From Lyophyllum atratum (taxonomy: Eukaryota; Basidiomycota; Agaricomycetes; Agaricales; Lyophyllaceae), in the NCBI GenBank assembly GCA_014905825.1, contig JACGCN010000007.1, forward strand, positions 1,550,001 to 1,614,000: 64,000 bases of DNA. Reading direction: 5' to 3'. The notes beneath the pieces are model-generated. The model saw only the letters and a list, made by a program, of their open reading frames with translations. It was not told where the DNA came from and searched no databases. Shown piece by piece: positions 34,101 to 44,300 of this stretch; positions within the stretch are counted from its first letter, which is position 1; the number at the start of each line of letters is the position of its first letter. The position numbers and the translations under genes are program-made.

Positions 34101-35754
34101 CCAGATTTGTGACGACTTGCGCCGGCGATTGAACGCCATTGGAATGCAGGAGCCCTCCGATCATGATATCTATGACTATGGTCTCTTCCTTCTGGAAGAC
34201 GTACTCAACCAATCAGGCCATTCTCTCGCAGACTGGCCTTCCATGCCCCGCCCTGAGGCCAACTGGAATGCACACACCCTCAATCCTCTGATTGCGGAAC
34301 AGTTAGCGTATGATCGTGATACGGAGCACTCCACTCTTCAGAATCAGTTGCCTCAGTTGAATGGTGACCAACGTTTGGCATACGACACCATCATGCACTC
34401 CATCTCCAATAACCTTGGCAACCTATTCTTCGTCAATGGGCCAGGAGGAACAGGTAAAACTTTCCTGTACAATACCATCTGCAACAAGGTCCGTAGTGAT
34501 GGAGATGTCATCCTCTGCGTCGCCTCATCAGGGATCGCAGCACTCCTCATTCCTGGAGGCCGAACTGCTCATTCAATGTTCAAGATTCCTGTCAACGGCC
34601 TCGCCTCAGATTCCTTTTGTACAATTCCGAAGGAGGGCAAGCGCGCCGACCTCCTTCGAACTACAAAGGTCATCATCTGGGACGAGGTAAGTGCTCAGCA
34701 TCGCCATGGCCCTGAAGCCCTTGACCGCACCTGCCGAGATATACGCAACGACAACCGACCGTTCGGAGGTATAACCGTGATTTTCGGAGGCGACTTCCAG
34801 CAAACTCTTCCTGTTGTCCCAAAAGGATCTCGAGAGGAGATTGTCGACTCCACACTTCTGCATTCTACCCTCTGGCCGCACATCCAGGTCCTTTCCCTTC
34901 GGCAGAACATGCGCCTTGATCAAGCTGATGCTGACAGTCAACATTTCTCCCAATGGCTACTTGACGTCGGCCATGGTCGTCCGAACAACACAGAGAACGT
35001 GATTGAAGTCCCAGAGCACATGCGCACGGACAGTCCATCATCCTTGATCGACTTCATCTATCCAGCCATTGACAGCGTGAATCCTCCTCCACCCGAATAC
35101 TTCCTTGATCGCATGATCCTCGCCCCTCGAAACTCCGATGTCAGTGACATCAACGACATAGTACTTGATCGCATGGCAGGTCAACGACAGATGTTTTACA
35201 GTGCCGACGATGTCGTTGAAGAGCCTGGTGCGGATGGACCTGACCACCTTCCCATGGCAGTCGAGTTCTTGCGGTCCATCAACTCTTCCAGCCTTCCACC
35301 CGGAGAGTTGAGCCTCAAGATTGGGTGCCCCCTCATCCTTCTGCGCAACCTTTCACCGTCGCAGGGCCTTTGCAATGGGACTCGCATGGTCCTCATCCGC
35401 ATGTCAGATCGTGTGCTGGAAGTGGGTCTGATTGGTGGGGACCATGATGGCAACATTGTGATGATTCCTCGCATCTCCCTCATTCCAACGACAACAACTG
35501 ACGTTGCATTCCAACTACGTCGGCGACAGTTCCCTGTCAGACTCGCATTTGCATTAACAATCAACAAATCCCAAGGCCAGTCTGTCAAGTATGTTGGTGT
35601 TGACCTTCGTATTCCTGTCTTTGCCCATGGCCAGCTCTATGTCGCTCTCTCACGTGCGACATCCAGCCATCGCATAAAACTCCTCCTCTCCGACAGCAAC
35701 ATCGGCTGTACGTCAACGACAAACATTGTCTATGATGATGTGTTGTTTGACTAG
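31163..35754 (+). CDS. Helitron Rep/PIF1-type helicase
   Basis: Transposition protein of Helitron 2. The main frame is open from 31,378 to TAG 35,752-35,754. A likely upstream exon starts at ATG 31,163 and encodes two RARRERERQQR basic repeats. It can be spliced (GTACGT at about 31,354; acceptor before GCATACCACG) to the main frame, which itself contains a probable 60-bp in-frame intron (GTGAGT near 31,473). Counted from 31,378: a zinc-binding segment CPHC...CCKH (about 88-122); Helitron-like N domain; HUH motif LPHMHLLIF (His539, His541); two-tyrosine motif KYLFKYIQK (Tyr674, Tyr678); PIF1-like helicase from Walker A GPGGTGKTF (Lys1027) with IIWDEVS and FGGDFQQTLPV, ending with LTINKSQGQS and YVALSRATS. 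No peptidase domain follows, unlike Helitron 1. It looks intact. Confidence 0.92.
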
Positions 35755-36048
35755 GTATGTACCACACTTGATATCCCATTATCAATGTCTCTAATGTTTC
35801 CCTCAGCAGCCTCCACACCGTCCACTACTATACCATTTTTAATAGCATTAATATCACCTAATTGAGACTCAACCCTCAACGTAATATGTGTGCAGACATT
35901 TCCATCTGTATGGTGTTGTTTTACGTTGCCAGTGCATCCTAATTAATGATGACGGTAATGTATAAATGACGATGACGGAACATCCGAAATCTTTCCAGAA
36001 TCTGACTCATAATCATTCTCTGCAGCAATCTCTTTTGTCTTTTCAACC
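35755..36048. other. Helitron 2 intergenic, no gene seen
   Basis: About 290 bp, probably the 3' UTR of the helicase gene and the promoter of the accessory gene. Nothing else is recognised. Confidence 0.4.
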
Positions 36049-37085
36049 ATGAGTGGCTCCGTCACGATTTCTGGCATCGCCGTTTTGGAGAACAGCCGTG
36101 CTCTTGATCCTCAGACTAAGCCGAAATCCCTCACATTTGACACACATCTATTCCTGAACGACAGTTGTCAGCCTTTGGCATCTTTACGCTACTACAATGG
36201 AAAGGGCTTGAATTTCAGTGCCGAAGGCATATACTTCGCTTTTCTGACTGCAAATGTATGTTCTTTCCTGCTGACCTCTGTCCATATCTACTATGTTTTT
36301 ACTTGTGACAGATTTCGAAGGTTCCCTCCGGCATTTCAGAATTGGCGATCGCTTCAAGTGACACAACAACGGCTGATTACATGTTGGTTGGGGATATCGT
36401 GAACGTACGCCATCATCATGATCACTGCCGCTTCTCTGAACTCAACGTATCTCTACAGCTTATTCTGGCTGAGTCCAATGTCAATGTCGCAAATTCTCCT
36501 TACATCACCGTTTCTGGAGCTGTAGACCTCAGTAACGACTCCGAGCGCACTTTTGAACTTTGCCCTGAACCGTGGACATCGTACGCCAAGGACGCCAATG
36601 CCAATGCAAACACAACTTTCCCCACTGTTTGTCAAATCCCGCAATGGAAAGGGAAGGCACAGATTCCCAAACCAGGCGCATATGTCACTGTTGGCGGCTT
36701 TGTAACCGGAATGCACCAAGATGAAGGAACACGAGATCTTCATCATTTTACTATTGACGTCGATAAAGTCACATTCTTAGGACGTGCACCTATTGCTCCA
36801 AAAGCGGCTGATAACACAGGGAGGCAACAAGGCATGTCCATTCCACTTCGAATAAGACACACAATCACCGTGTAACTTCTACTTCTAGGTTCTCCGTCTA
36901 AACCAGGCCTCAAGTTCAGTTACAGCAGTCCTATGCCGACAACGCCAAGCTCCAGTATTCCAACAAAACGACCAGAGCCAGAAGCATCTACAACCTCCAC
37001 TCCCGCTCCCCCTAGCCCTAGCCCCATCCCGTCTAAAAGATCGAGAGCGGATGCAAAAGCCTCGACTTCCCAGAAGCCTTCGTAG
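36049..37085 (+). CDS. Helitron 2 accessory protein, OB-fold-like candidate
   Basis: Four exons: 36,049-36,255; 36,312-36,404; 36,459 to about 36,832; and the last to TAG 37,083-37,085. The final intron appears to be GC-AG (CAAG|GCATGT...TTCTAG). The predicted ~266-residue protein has two beta-rich halves, each with phrases such as VTISGIAVLENSR, YITVSGAVDLSND and GAYVTVGGFVTGM, typical in feel of OB-fold barrels like those of RPA. It ends in a Ser/Pro-rich tail with KRSRADAK, a possible nuclear-localisation signal. Plant Helitrons carry RPA-like ssDNA-binding proteins; equating this one to RPA is inference from position and strand pattern, not from a clear motif match. Confidence 0.65.
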
Positions 37086-37593
37086 TGTTCTATAATGTTC
37101 TATGCCCGTCATAAGTAATCACTGTATACTTAATCAATGTAATATTTCTATTCAGTCAAGAGCGGCTCCATCTTTCTTCCGTCTCTGTTTCTTATATAAA
37201 TGTCTACTCAACACCTTTTCTTCTGGACCCCACATGTCTAACACACCCTTCCAATCTACTGTTGCACTAACCGAGCTGCAAGCAAGAGGATGTTCCCACT
37301 TCCATTGCTTCGCTTGGTTCAACGCCCCCTTACACTACGAACATGACTCCTTTCATGTCGCTTATCATCGTCTCACGTCTGCATTCCATGCCAACCAACC
37401 CACGGCGTCACGTATTATCCACAGCAGACCAAGTCGGACAGACACCTGCAAGCATCTTCTCCTTTGATCTCTCCCATCTACTGATAGTCACTGCCATCAG
37501 CAACAAATCATGGTTCCCGTTAGATGTATATACATAGATGTTGTGAATGGAAGCACTGCAATACATATGTTGACGTTATGTCCAAGCCTCAAT
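37086..37593. other. Helitron 2 3' region
   Basis: It holds a 121-codon frame (37,102-37,467) with a possible start MSNTPFQSTVALTELQ at about 37,233 that I cannot support as a gene. Otherwise nothing is seen before the terminal hairpin. Confidence 0.35.
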
Positions 37594-37620
37594 CCCGTGC
37601 GAAGCACGGGTATCCGCTAG
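37594..37620 (+). other. Helitron 2 3' terminal hairpin and CTAG end
   Basis: CCCGTGC (37,594-37,600) pairs with GCACGGG (37,604-37,610) across loop GAA; TATCCG and CTAG follow. This is the usual Helitron 3' terminator structure. Confidence 0.95.
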
Positions 37621-37930
37621 TACCCATACAAATAAAGGAAGCCGCAAGTTAATGCGTGAGCGGTCAACGCGCTGGCTAATGCATGATCAGGGAGTGGGTG
37701 TAATGCATCATACCCATACAAATAAAGGAAGCCGTGAGTTAATGCATGAGCGGTCAACGCACTGGCTAATGCATGATCAGGGAGTGGGTGTAATGCATCA
37801 TGCGAGCAGTGCTGATAATGCATTATTGGCGAGTGGTTGTCCCGTCATTGAGGCATCACGCGTATACGAGACATGAGAAGCTGCTAATGCATCAATGGTT
37901 TGCTTGTAGTCATCAAGTAATGCATCTAGT
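37621..37930. repeat. Right subterminal ATGCAT array, part 2
   Basis: Continuation of the array cut by Helitron 2: two more copies of the ~103-bp unit (37,621-37,800) and scattered TAATGCATCA motifs to 37,925. Confidence 0.9.
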
Positions 37931-38032
37931 CAGTGACTAGAAACAGGGCTGTGCGAGTACATGGGGTGACTGCGTCGTCGCGATAACCAGACCCTAGGGA
38001 GACTCTGTTGCATTAACTACGAGCATCACCAG

Positions 38033-38063
38033 TCAATGCTCATGACAGGCTATGATGCACCAC
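38033..38063 (-). repeat. Right terminal inverted repeat of KDZ element
   Basis: 31 bp, perfect inverted match to 17,950-17,980. It lies just outside an ATGCAT-rich stretch at 37,621-37,930. Confidence 0.85.
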
Positions 38064-38380
38064 ACATTAACACTCACCACCAACGTATTATGCATCAGAG
38101 TATCTGTATAGGCTGACGTTGTGCCATCCAGCAATAAAAAGTCGAAGGTGCAACATTGGACCCGTTGCGCCCGGATTGTTTGGCTGATCGCACGCCTTCA
38201 TCGGGATATCGATGGCTTTAAATTAAGGCTTCTAACCACTATTGTGCTCTATAAGTATCCTTGACGGCTTCCCGGCCCCTTGACGCAAACAGGACCCAGG
38301 CGTAATGGGGGAACCACAACACCGACGATTTAATGACTAAAACTCGCCTCCCGTTCCTGCTTTAGCTTGTTAGGTCCACG
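38064..38380. other. Right flank of KDZ element / MFS promoter region
   Basis: 317 bp without a gene. One further TGCATCA lies at 38,091, just outside the inverted repeat. The rest presumably is the former promoter of the transporter gene. Confidence 0.4.
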
Positions 38381-41300
38381 ATGCACCACTCACTGAGAAA
38401 CACCCAGGACGCGATTACCAGCCAGAAGCCAGGGCCTACACCCGATGTATCCTACCTCGATGAGTCCAAGCGTGGACTTGACACCAAGGCCAGCTCATCT
38501 GTCGAATGTGATATCAATCCGGACGCAGAGAAGAAACTTGTGAGGAAGTTGGATTTCCTCCTCTTGCCCATGTATGCTCTCGCATGTATGTCCCTTCAAT
38601 CCTGGTCATCCAGTCATTCAGATGTTTAGAATCCTCTTCAGTTTGTACAAACTTCATCGACAGGTAATCCCTCCTCACATATTCCCTAAATTCTTGGTCA
38701 TCTATGTATACCAACTTTGCAGAACAGCCATAGGTCAGTTTTTTTTGGCATTGCCATCAGTGCAATCGCTCATGAACAGTACACATATTTCCAGGAAACG
38801 CAAAGATCGCGGGTTAGCACTTCCACCCTTTCATATTCATGGTTCTGAGCTTTGCTTAACATAGGAATCGAGAAAGACCTCGGCATGTCAGGATTCGACT
38901 ACAACATCGCCATCACCGTATTCTACATCTTTGTGAGCCCAACGTTCATACAGCCGTCCCCCTAAATGAACTTCCTTCCCAGTATATCGCGGTCGATATT
39001 CCTTCCAACCTGGCACTCAAACGATTTGGCTCGCCGTGGGTGGCTGCAATGATAACAGCGTTTGGTGTTGTCACTATTGGAACAGCATTCATCGAATCGT
39101 ACACCGGCCTCATCGTGACAAGGGTGTTCCTGGGCTTGGCCGAAGGCGGGACTTATGTGAGAATGAAGTATGCTAGACTTGAGCTTCGTCTCATGATCAC
39201 CTTTTTTGCATTCGGGTTTGGCATATATGCTCTCTCGTGTGAGCTCTTTTACTCTCACGCGACCGCTCAAGACCTCGTTTTATCAACTAAATCACAGTAT
39301 TACCGTCGGAAAGAGTTGGTATTGCGCCTAGGCCTGATCTTCGGCGCTTCAACACCTATAGCAGGAGCATGTATGTTTCACTTTGAATTTCAGTGACGGC
39401 AGTAAATCTGATATGGGTACAAAGTTGGTGGCCTGCTCGCGTCGGGTCTTCTGTCAGTGCCCGATTTCGGAAGTGTAAAATCATGGCGTAAGGTATCTAA
39501 AATTGCCTAGCTATCGTATCCGATCGGACAGAAATGCTAACGCAGGCGATCATGGTAGATATTTCTCATCGAAGGTGAAAGGTCCACCGCATAAGTGTTA
39601 TATTTGTGGTCTCAAGCATCGAAGGGATCATAACGACTGGGTACGGTCTCTTGTGTTTCTTGATCCTCCCTGTCGATCCACAACATACGCGCATGCTGAA
39701 CAAGGAGGAGCGTGCATTGGCACTTGCGCGTATCGATGCTGATCAAGCAGTGAAGACGCACGGGCAGCGGGAGGGCGCCACCGCAAAGCTAATCTCTCGG
39801 TCTTTCAGTCTTCATGTGCGTATTTTATCTGTTACCTACCGCCCGTCCATAATGAAATTATTGCAGACGGTGTTATGTACCGCGTTATACGTGATGCTCA
39901 ATATCTCGTTTCAAGGGTTGAGCCTCTTCCTGCCAACTGTAGTTGCCACGCGTATGTCCCTTCTTGCCTTCACTGGCCTAACACTTACGACTCTCGACAG
40001 TTGAACAGTCCTGAACCGTCATCGGGTTGACCCTTCCTAGCCGTTGTTAGTGTTCGAAAGTCCGGTTCGGCTCGGTCTTTTGACCCAAATCTGGAACAAC
40101 TGAACTGCTACCAGTTGCTGAAATCAACGAAACGGCAGCAACTGCAACTGAACTGGTAAAAACCGGTCTTTTGCAGTTGTGACCGGTTGTGCAACCGGTT
40201 GCGACCGCACACCGGCCCGGCCACCGTTCCGAACGGTCCGGCTTCTTCGGGGCTTCAAAACGGGTCGTGGTTCATGAAAATTGGATAAGAACTGACAGAG
40301 TTATTGAGGTTTTAATGTTGCTATCAATTTCAGCATTAGCAAATACTATATTGGCTATAACTCCATCAATTCTGGCCAGATTTGGATGTTCCAAGGCCCA
40401 AAATGACAGGAAAACACGTGGGTATATGGTGCATATGGTGCACAGCCACAACCGGTTGCAACCAGTTGCACAACTGCAAAAAACCGCAACTGAACTGCAG
40501 TCTTTGCACTTCCGATTTGCTCCAACTGAACCTAAAGTCCAGTTGCTATCAGTTGCAGTTCAGTTGGGTTGCGGTCTTTTGCAGTTGTAGCAACTGAACC
40601 TTCAAACACTAGCCGTTGTACAATCTCAGCTTCGTACTGTTCCTCCCTACGTCGCCAGTGCTGCATGGGCCATTTTCTGTGCCTATTGCAGCTATCGATC
40701 AAGACAACGGGCTCCTATAATCTTCATCTGTGGCCTCTTCATGGTCGCAGGTTACGCCATCGCGATGGGAACCAAAAACTTTCATGCACGGTAAGAATCG
40801 CGAACGCTGGCGACTCCGATGTCAATGCCAGCAGCTGATCATTTACAATAGCTACGCAGCATGTTTCCTGTCTCTCGCAGGTGCTTCTCCCGGCGGCCCT
40901 TTGGTGAGCACATGTCTGCATGCTTATAGTATGCGAGCTTGGCCGACAGCGCTGGGCAGGTCCTTGCATGGGGAACGGATAACGCCACGCCAGATACCGT
41001 CAGAGCCGTGGCGACCGCTTTCATCCCTGGTTAGTCGTCCTCATTTTGCTGGGAGCTATTAGCCTGAATGATATCCGTGTGAAGGAGTCGGTGCATTGGG
41101 ATCTGTCATTTCGTCCGTGACTTTGCGATCACATTTGTACCATACTGACCTTCGTGAACAGTGTTTGGACGTACCTTCCCGCGGACGCTCCCAACTATCA
41201 TAACGGCAACTCGCTCAATCTGTCTACCAGCTGTGGGATCTGTGTTCTCACCATCGTTGGCTACATCTACTTGCGCCGCGAGAATGCCATGCGCGACCGG

Positions 41301-41390
41301 GGGCTGCGGGATCATCGGCTACAGGGCAAGACGCCGTCTGAAATTGAGCGGTTGGGGTATTTACACCCCAGGTTTCGTTATCAGACTTAG
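38381..41390 (+). pseudogene. MFS transporter, anion:cation symporter (Dal5/Tna1-like) family, interrupted by a MITE
   Basis: Predicted plasma-membrane uptake permease of the ACS family (allantoate, nicotinate or similar organic anions). More than a dozen short exons give ..KKLVRKLDFLLLPMYALA, TNFIDRTAIGNAKIAGIEKD, FYIAVDIPSNLALKRFGSP, VTRVFLGLAEGGTY, YYRRKELVLRLGLIFGASTP, IEGIITTGYGLLCFLILPVD, LSLFLPTVVAT, QLRTVPPYVASAAWAIFCAY, ASPGGPL, and VWTYLPADAPNYHNGNS, ending ERLGYLHPRFRYQT. The start is ATG 38,381. A 564-bp MITE (40,048-40,611) sits between the sixth-helix region and QLRTVPPYV. Frames around it contain stops, and the acceptor upstream of YALS/YYRRKE near 39,210 lacks a clean AG. The gene is probably inactive unless the MITE is spliced out. 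Confidence 0.8.
40048..40611. mobile_element. hAT-type MITE, 564 bp
   Basis: The ends are imperfect inverted repeats: TAGTGTTCGAAAGTCC at the left, and at the right the reverse complement TAGTGTTTGAAGGTTC. GCCGTTGT is duplicated immediately outside (40,040-40,047 and 40,612-40,619), the 8-bp target duplication typical of hAT elements. The interior is full of CAGTTGCAACTG-like and ACCGGTTG-like words on both strands. There is no coding capacity, so it is non-autonomous. Confidence 0.93.
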
Positions 41391-41735
41391 AGATGGAGTG
41401 GTTCATGGATCTTTTGTATGGGTCATCAGTATTTGTTACGAGTTGCATTTTGGCGATCCGTGCACCCTGGAAACAACATCAATCTCAATATTCTATTTCT
41501 TCTTCACTCGTCCCTATCATCTATGTTCCTAATAGGCCCTTTAAACCATTTGCGAGTGGTTGCGTGCATATCGCGCGGTGTCATTATTGAATCTTTATTT
41601 CATACACTGAGACTCTGAGCTTATGCCAATGGTGGGTATAGATAAAACACTATGTACAAACATGCAGATTTCTTTCATTTAGGTCCAAGCTGCCAACAAG
41701 CTACATCATGGAACCTTGATCGGCGCCCGCGGCCC
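41391..41735. other. Intergenic, no gene seen
   Basis: Space between the tail-to-tail MFS gene and the gene at 41,736. Nothing is recognised. Confidence 0.35.
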
Positions 41736-42318
41736 TCAAACACGCCAGTTTCCAGGATTCTGCGCATTCGCCGACCACCTTGTCCCTTGCGGCAGTCCAC
41801 CTGGTGGAAAGAGCAACATTCCATGCTGCTGTGCTGTATTGACCAGCCCAGCTGGCGTCATACCGCGGAGGTTACGTGCACCCGTGCCGCCCAACCGGAT
41901 GTGGCGAGTTATGTCGTACAGGGCAGGAGAAAAGTAGTAGTGCATTTTACACCCCTTGACGGTGCTTTCAAACTTCATGCTCGGCTTGACATTCCTCAAA
42001 TCCCACATGTCTGACCAAGCGTTAACCGCCGTGGTTGGGTCCGAGGACCGGTAGTCCGAGTATTGGTGGCGTACATAGTCCGCGTCTTTCAACAGGCTGA
42101 TAAGCTGGCGGTAGGTACTACCTGTCCACATCACATTAGACAACGGTGCGTTGATTCGCGTCAGAGAGAATAGGCCACGTACCTCGAGGGGCGTTCCAAC
42201 CATTCGGTAAATCACGCTCCGTGGCATTTGTTCCTATATCATACGAAATCCCATAGTAGCCGTCAGGATGGTCGAATATTGCTAGAGGGATTGCTATCAC
42301 GGGTAGTGCATTGGCCAT
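41736..42318 (-). CDS. Hypothetical protein, two exons
   Basis: ATG 42,318 starts MANALPVIAIPLAIFDHPDG. After a GTACGT...GACAG intron (about 42,183 to 42,123) the second exon runs from STYRQLISLLKDADYVRHQY to a stop at 41,736, about 174 residues. A distal segment reads MHYYFSPALYDITRHIRLGG, then GLVNTAQQHGMLLFPPGGLP. I do not recognise the family. The N-terminus is not a clear signal peptide. Consistent splicing and codon-like composition support a real gene. Confidence 0.6.
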
Positions 42319-42922
42319 GGTGGGTGGTGATGTGTTAGGGTTCTTGAGTCGAACAGCCGTTCACAGTTCACGTTTTAAAGAATGGCATTCTACGTTCAGG
42401 CCGCGCAACTACAACGAAAAGGTTTTGTTCGTACAATAAGGGCATGCAACACAAGTGATAAGCAAGCATACACCCGAATTGTTGGGTGCCACATCATGGT
42501 AATTGATGCAGCGAAAACAAGTGATCCTATTATACTACTGATTCTATTATACTACTCTTGTGATGACATATTATTATATGTAACTATCACTATCACTATA
42601 TGCTGTCCTACTTAGAAACGGGTTGGAGGAATTCAAATTGCTTCCATTATTCAAGACCTTGTTTGGCCTTTTTTTTGGCCGAGTGATGGCTCTAGATTAA
42701 GCCCTACCCGGCTTTCTCTATTTGTTCTCTTCCTCCTCTAGAGCCGCTCGTTAATGTACGAGACGACGGACCTATTGAGGTCCCATTATGATCATTACAC
42801 AATAGTCTGGCAGCACAACAATGGAAGATCAGATCGATCACAAACACCTCGTGGCCACGCTACGGTCCAACCTATATAAGGCGGCATGGTCTTTTCTGTA
42901 TCCCACATTCAATACAACGACC
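42319..42922. promoter_or_regulatory. Intergenic with TATA box at 42,873
   Basis: TATATAAG at 42,873-42,880 lies about 43 bp upstream of the chosen start of the next gene. This favours ATG 42,923 over the upstream in-frame ATG 42,821. No gene is seen in the rest. Confidence 0.55.
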
Positions 42923-43943
42923 ATGGCTCCTCATCCTCCGTCCAACGTTCACCACGTTCCCCGCGCAATGTCCTCTTCCGTCTCCAGTCGATCCCACCGT
43001 AAATGGTACGACGACTCTGAATCCGCAAATCTGATCATCACCCAATACAATCGCAAGGCCTTGGAAGATCCTCCCCCCCGCGTCCGACTCACCCCTGAGC
43101 AACTCCAGTCTTATGTCGACGACTACGTCCACTACATGCAGCTTGCGGGGGAACAGAACAAGCCTATGGCGAAAGATCGTGCCAAGATCCGTCCGGCCTA
43201 CGCCCGAGCCAGGGAGACATTGGCCCTAGAAGAGAAGAATTCGAAACCCATCGGGCTGTGCACCTACGCGGACATCCAAGCTGCGCTCGAAGAGTTGGCT
43301 CGGAAGTGCAAGAAAACGCCGAGGTCGTTTGAGGAGTGCGTGCAGTCGTGTCTTTTTACCATCCATACGATTGCTCACCTACTACTATGCGCAGTCGCAT
43401 CTTACTCGCCACATACGCGGCGAATTACGTCATTCTTATGAAGGATCATGTTCTCCGCCATCCTACCAGGTATGAGGCGGATGCCCGCAAGGTCATCAGG
43501 ATGGCTAAGCAAGAGCTTGCTCGGTAAGCTGCTCACTTCGCTTTCGATTTGCCTTATTCTCAAACCTCGTTTATGGCAGGGCGCTGCGAAGTTCCCACAA
43601 TTGGCAGGGAGCCTCCTTCAACGACACTCCTGAACCCATCGAGCTCATCCCCGCCAACTTGCGTGGCAACGCCCAGCCAGTGACCGACAATGACCTCCGG
43701 GCGTGGTGGGCCAACCTCCCCTCCCTGGTCGGCGTCGGCTTCATCAACAAATCACCGGACAGCCCCTACGAGACCAAGAATGGTGTGTTTTTTGTCAGAG
43801 ACTACGTTACCACCGCGCGGAAGTCGGAACATTTCGATGTTCAGTTTGAAAGCAGCGGCGAGGATGTCTTTTCTTTCTCGCCTGCCGAGCTGTTTGAGCT
43901 CATTACGACAGCGACACACGTCCGCGTGGAAAACGCGCCGTGA
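42923..43943 (+). CDS. Hypothetical protein, three exons
   Basis: Start ATG 42,923 (MAPHPPSNVHHVPRAMSSSV). Exon 1 contains RKWYDDSESANLIITQYNRK and TPEQLQSYVDDYVHYMQLAG and likely ends with EEC before GTGCAG. Exon 2 (about 43,393-43,524) reads RILLATYAANYVILMKDHVL. Exon 3 starts ALRSSHNWQGASFND and ends THVRVENAP at TGA 43,941-43,943. The predicted protein is mostly helical and charged, about 290 residues, with no signal peptide. The family is unrecognised. Splice sites for intron 1 are less certain than for intron 2. Confidence 0.6.
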
Positions 43944-44300
43944 GTAGTCTTCTGATAACCGCCTATCCTCTTGCACGGAATCGTCTGGTACGGAATCGTT
44001 TGTCATCGAACCCGTCTGTCATCATGTATTCATACCGTCTGCTGCCTTGTAAAGTCAATGTAAATCTTCTCAAATATGTAGTAATGTAGTGTCGCGCCGC
44101 GTCTACATAACTCCGAGCCATGGAGGGCCTTACATTTACCGGACAAAAATATTTGTGTTGGGTGTGGCAACAGGGACTGGCGAGCTTCGCTAGTGCTTCG
44201 CCTAACTAAGTAATGCGAGGACCCCGAACCAGGCTAGTAAGTACTTTGATCATCTCAGCATATTTCCGGCTTTCTCTCCCAAGGGCTCCACCATATCTCA
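43944..44300. other. Intergenic, no gene seen
   Basis: 357 bp; nothing recognised. Confidence 0.3.

Larger units (their letters stand above)
30221..37620 (+). mobile_element. Helitron 2, complete, 7,400 bp
   Basis: The ends are canonical. 5'-TCTATAATAC follows an A (30,220), and the 3' end is a GC-rich hairpin, six bases, then CTAG (37,617-37,620) followed by a T. Insertion is between A and T of the host. Removing the element rejoins ...TAATGCATCA|TACCCATAC..., exactly the uninterrupted 103-bp repeat unit seen at 30,040-30,050 and 30,121-30,140. It encodes a Rep/helicase and an accessory protein, both on the plus strand. Confidence 0.95.
17950..38063. mobile_element. ~20.1 kb KDZ-transposase element with terminal inverted repeats
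   Basis: A 31-bp sequence beginning GTGGTGCATCATAGCCTGTC at 17,950-17,980 is perfectly reverse-complementary to 38,033-38,063. Five further bases outside (TAATG) also match after one mismatch. Between the repeats lie a complete KDZ transposase gene, three other genes, long subterminal arrays of ATGCAT-centred repeats near both ends, and a nested Helitron. Without the Helitron the element would be about 12.7 kb. KDZ elements are DNA transposons known from basidiomycetes. No target-site duplication could be recognised, so the exact ends may lie a few bases further out. Confidence 0.8.

Noticed and set aside
17950..38063. Starship-type giant transposon (tyrosine recombinase captain)
   Set aside because: No DUF3435 tyrosine recombinase is present; the transposase is KDZ and the ends are inverted repeats.
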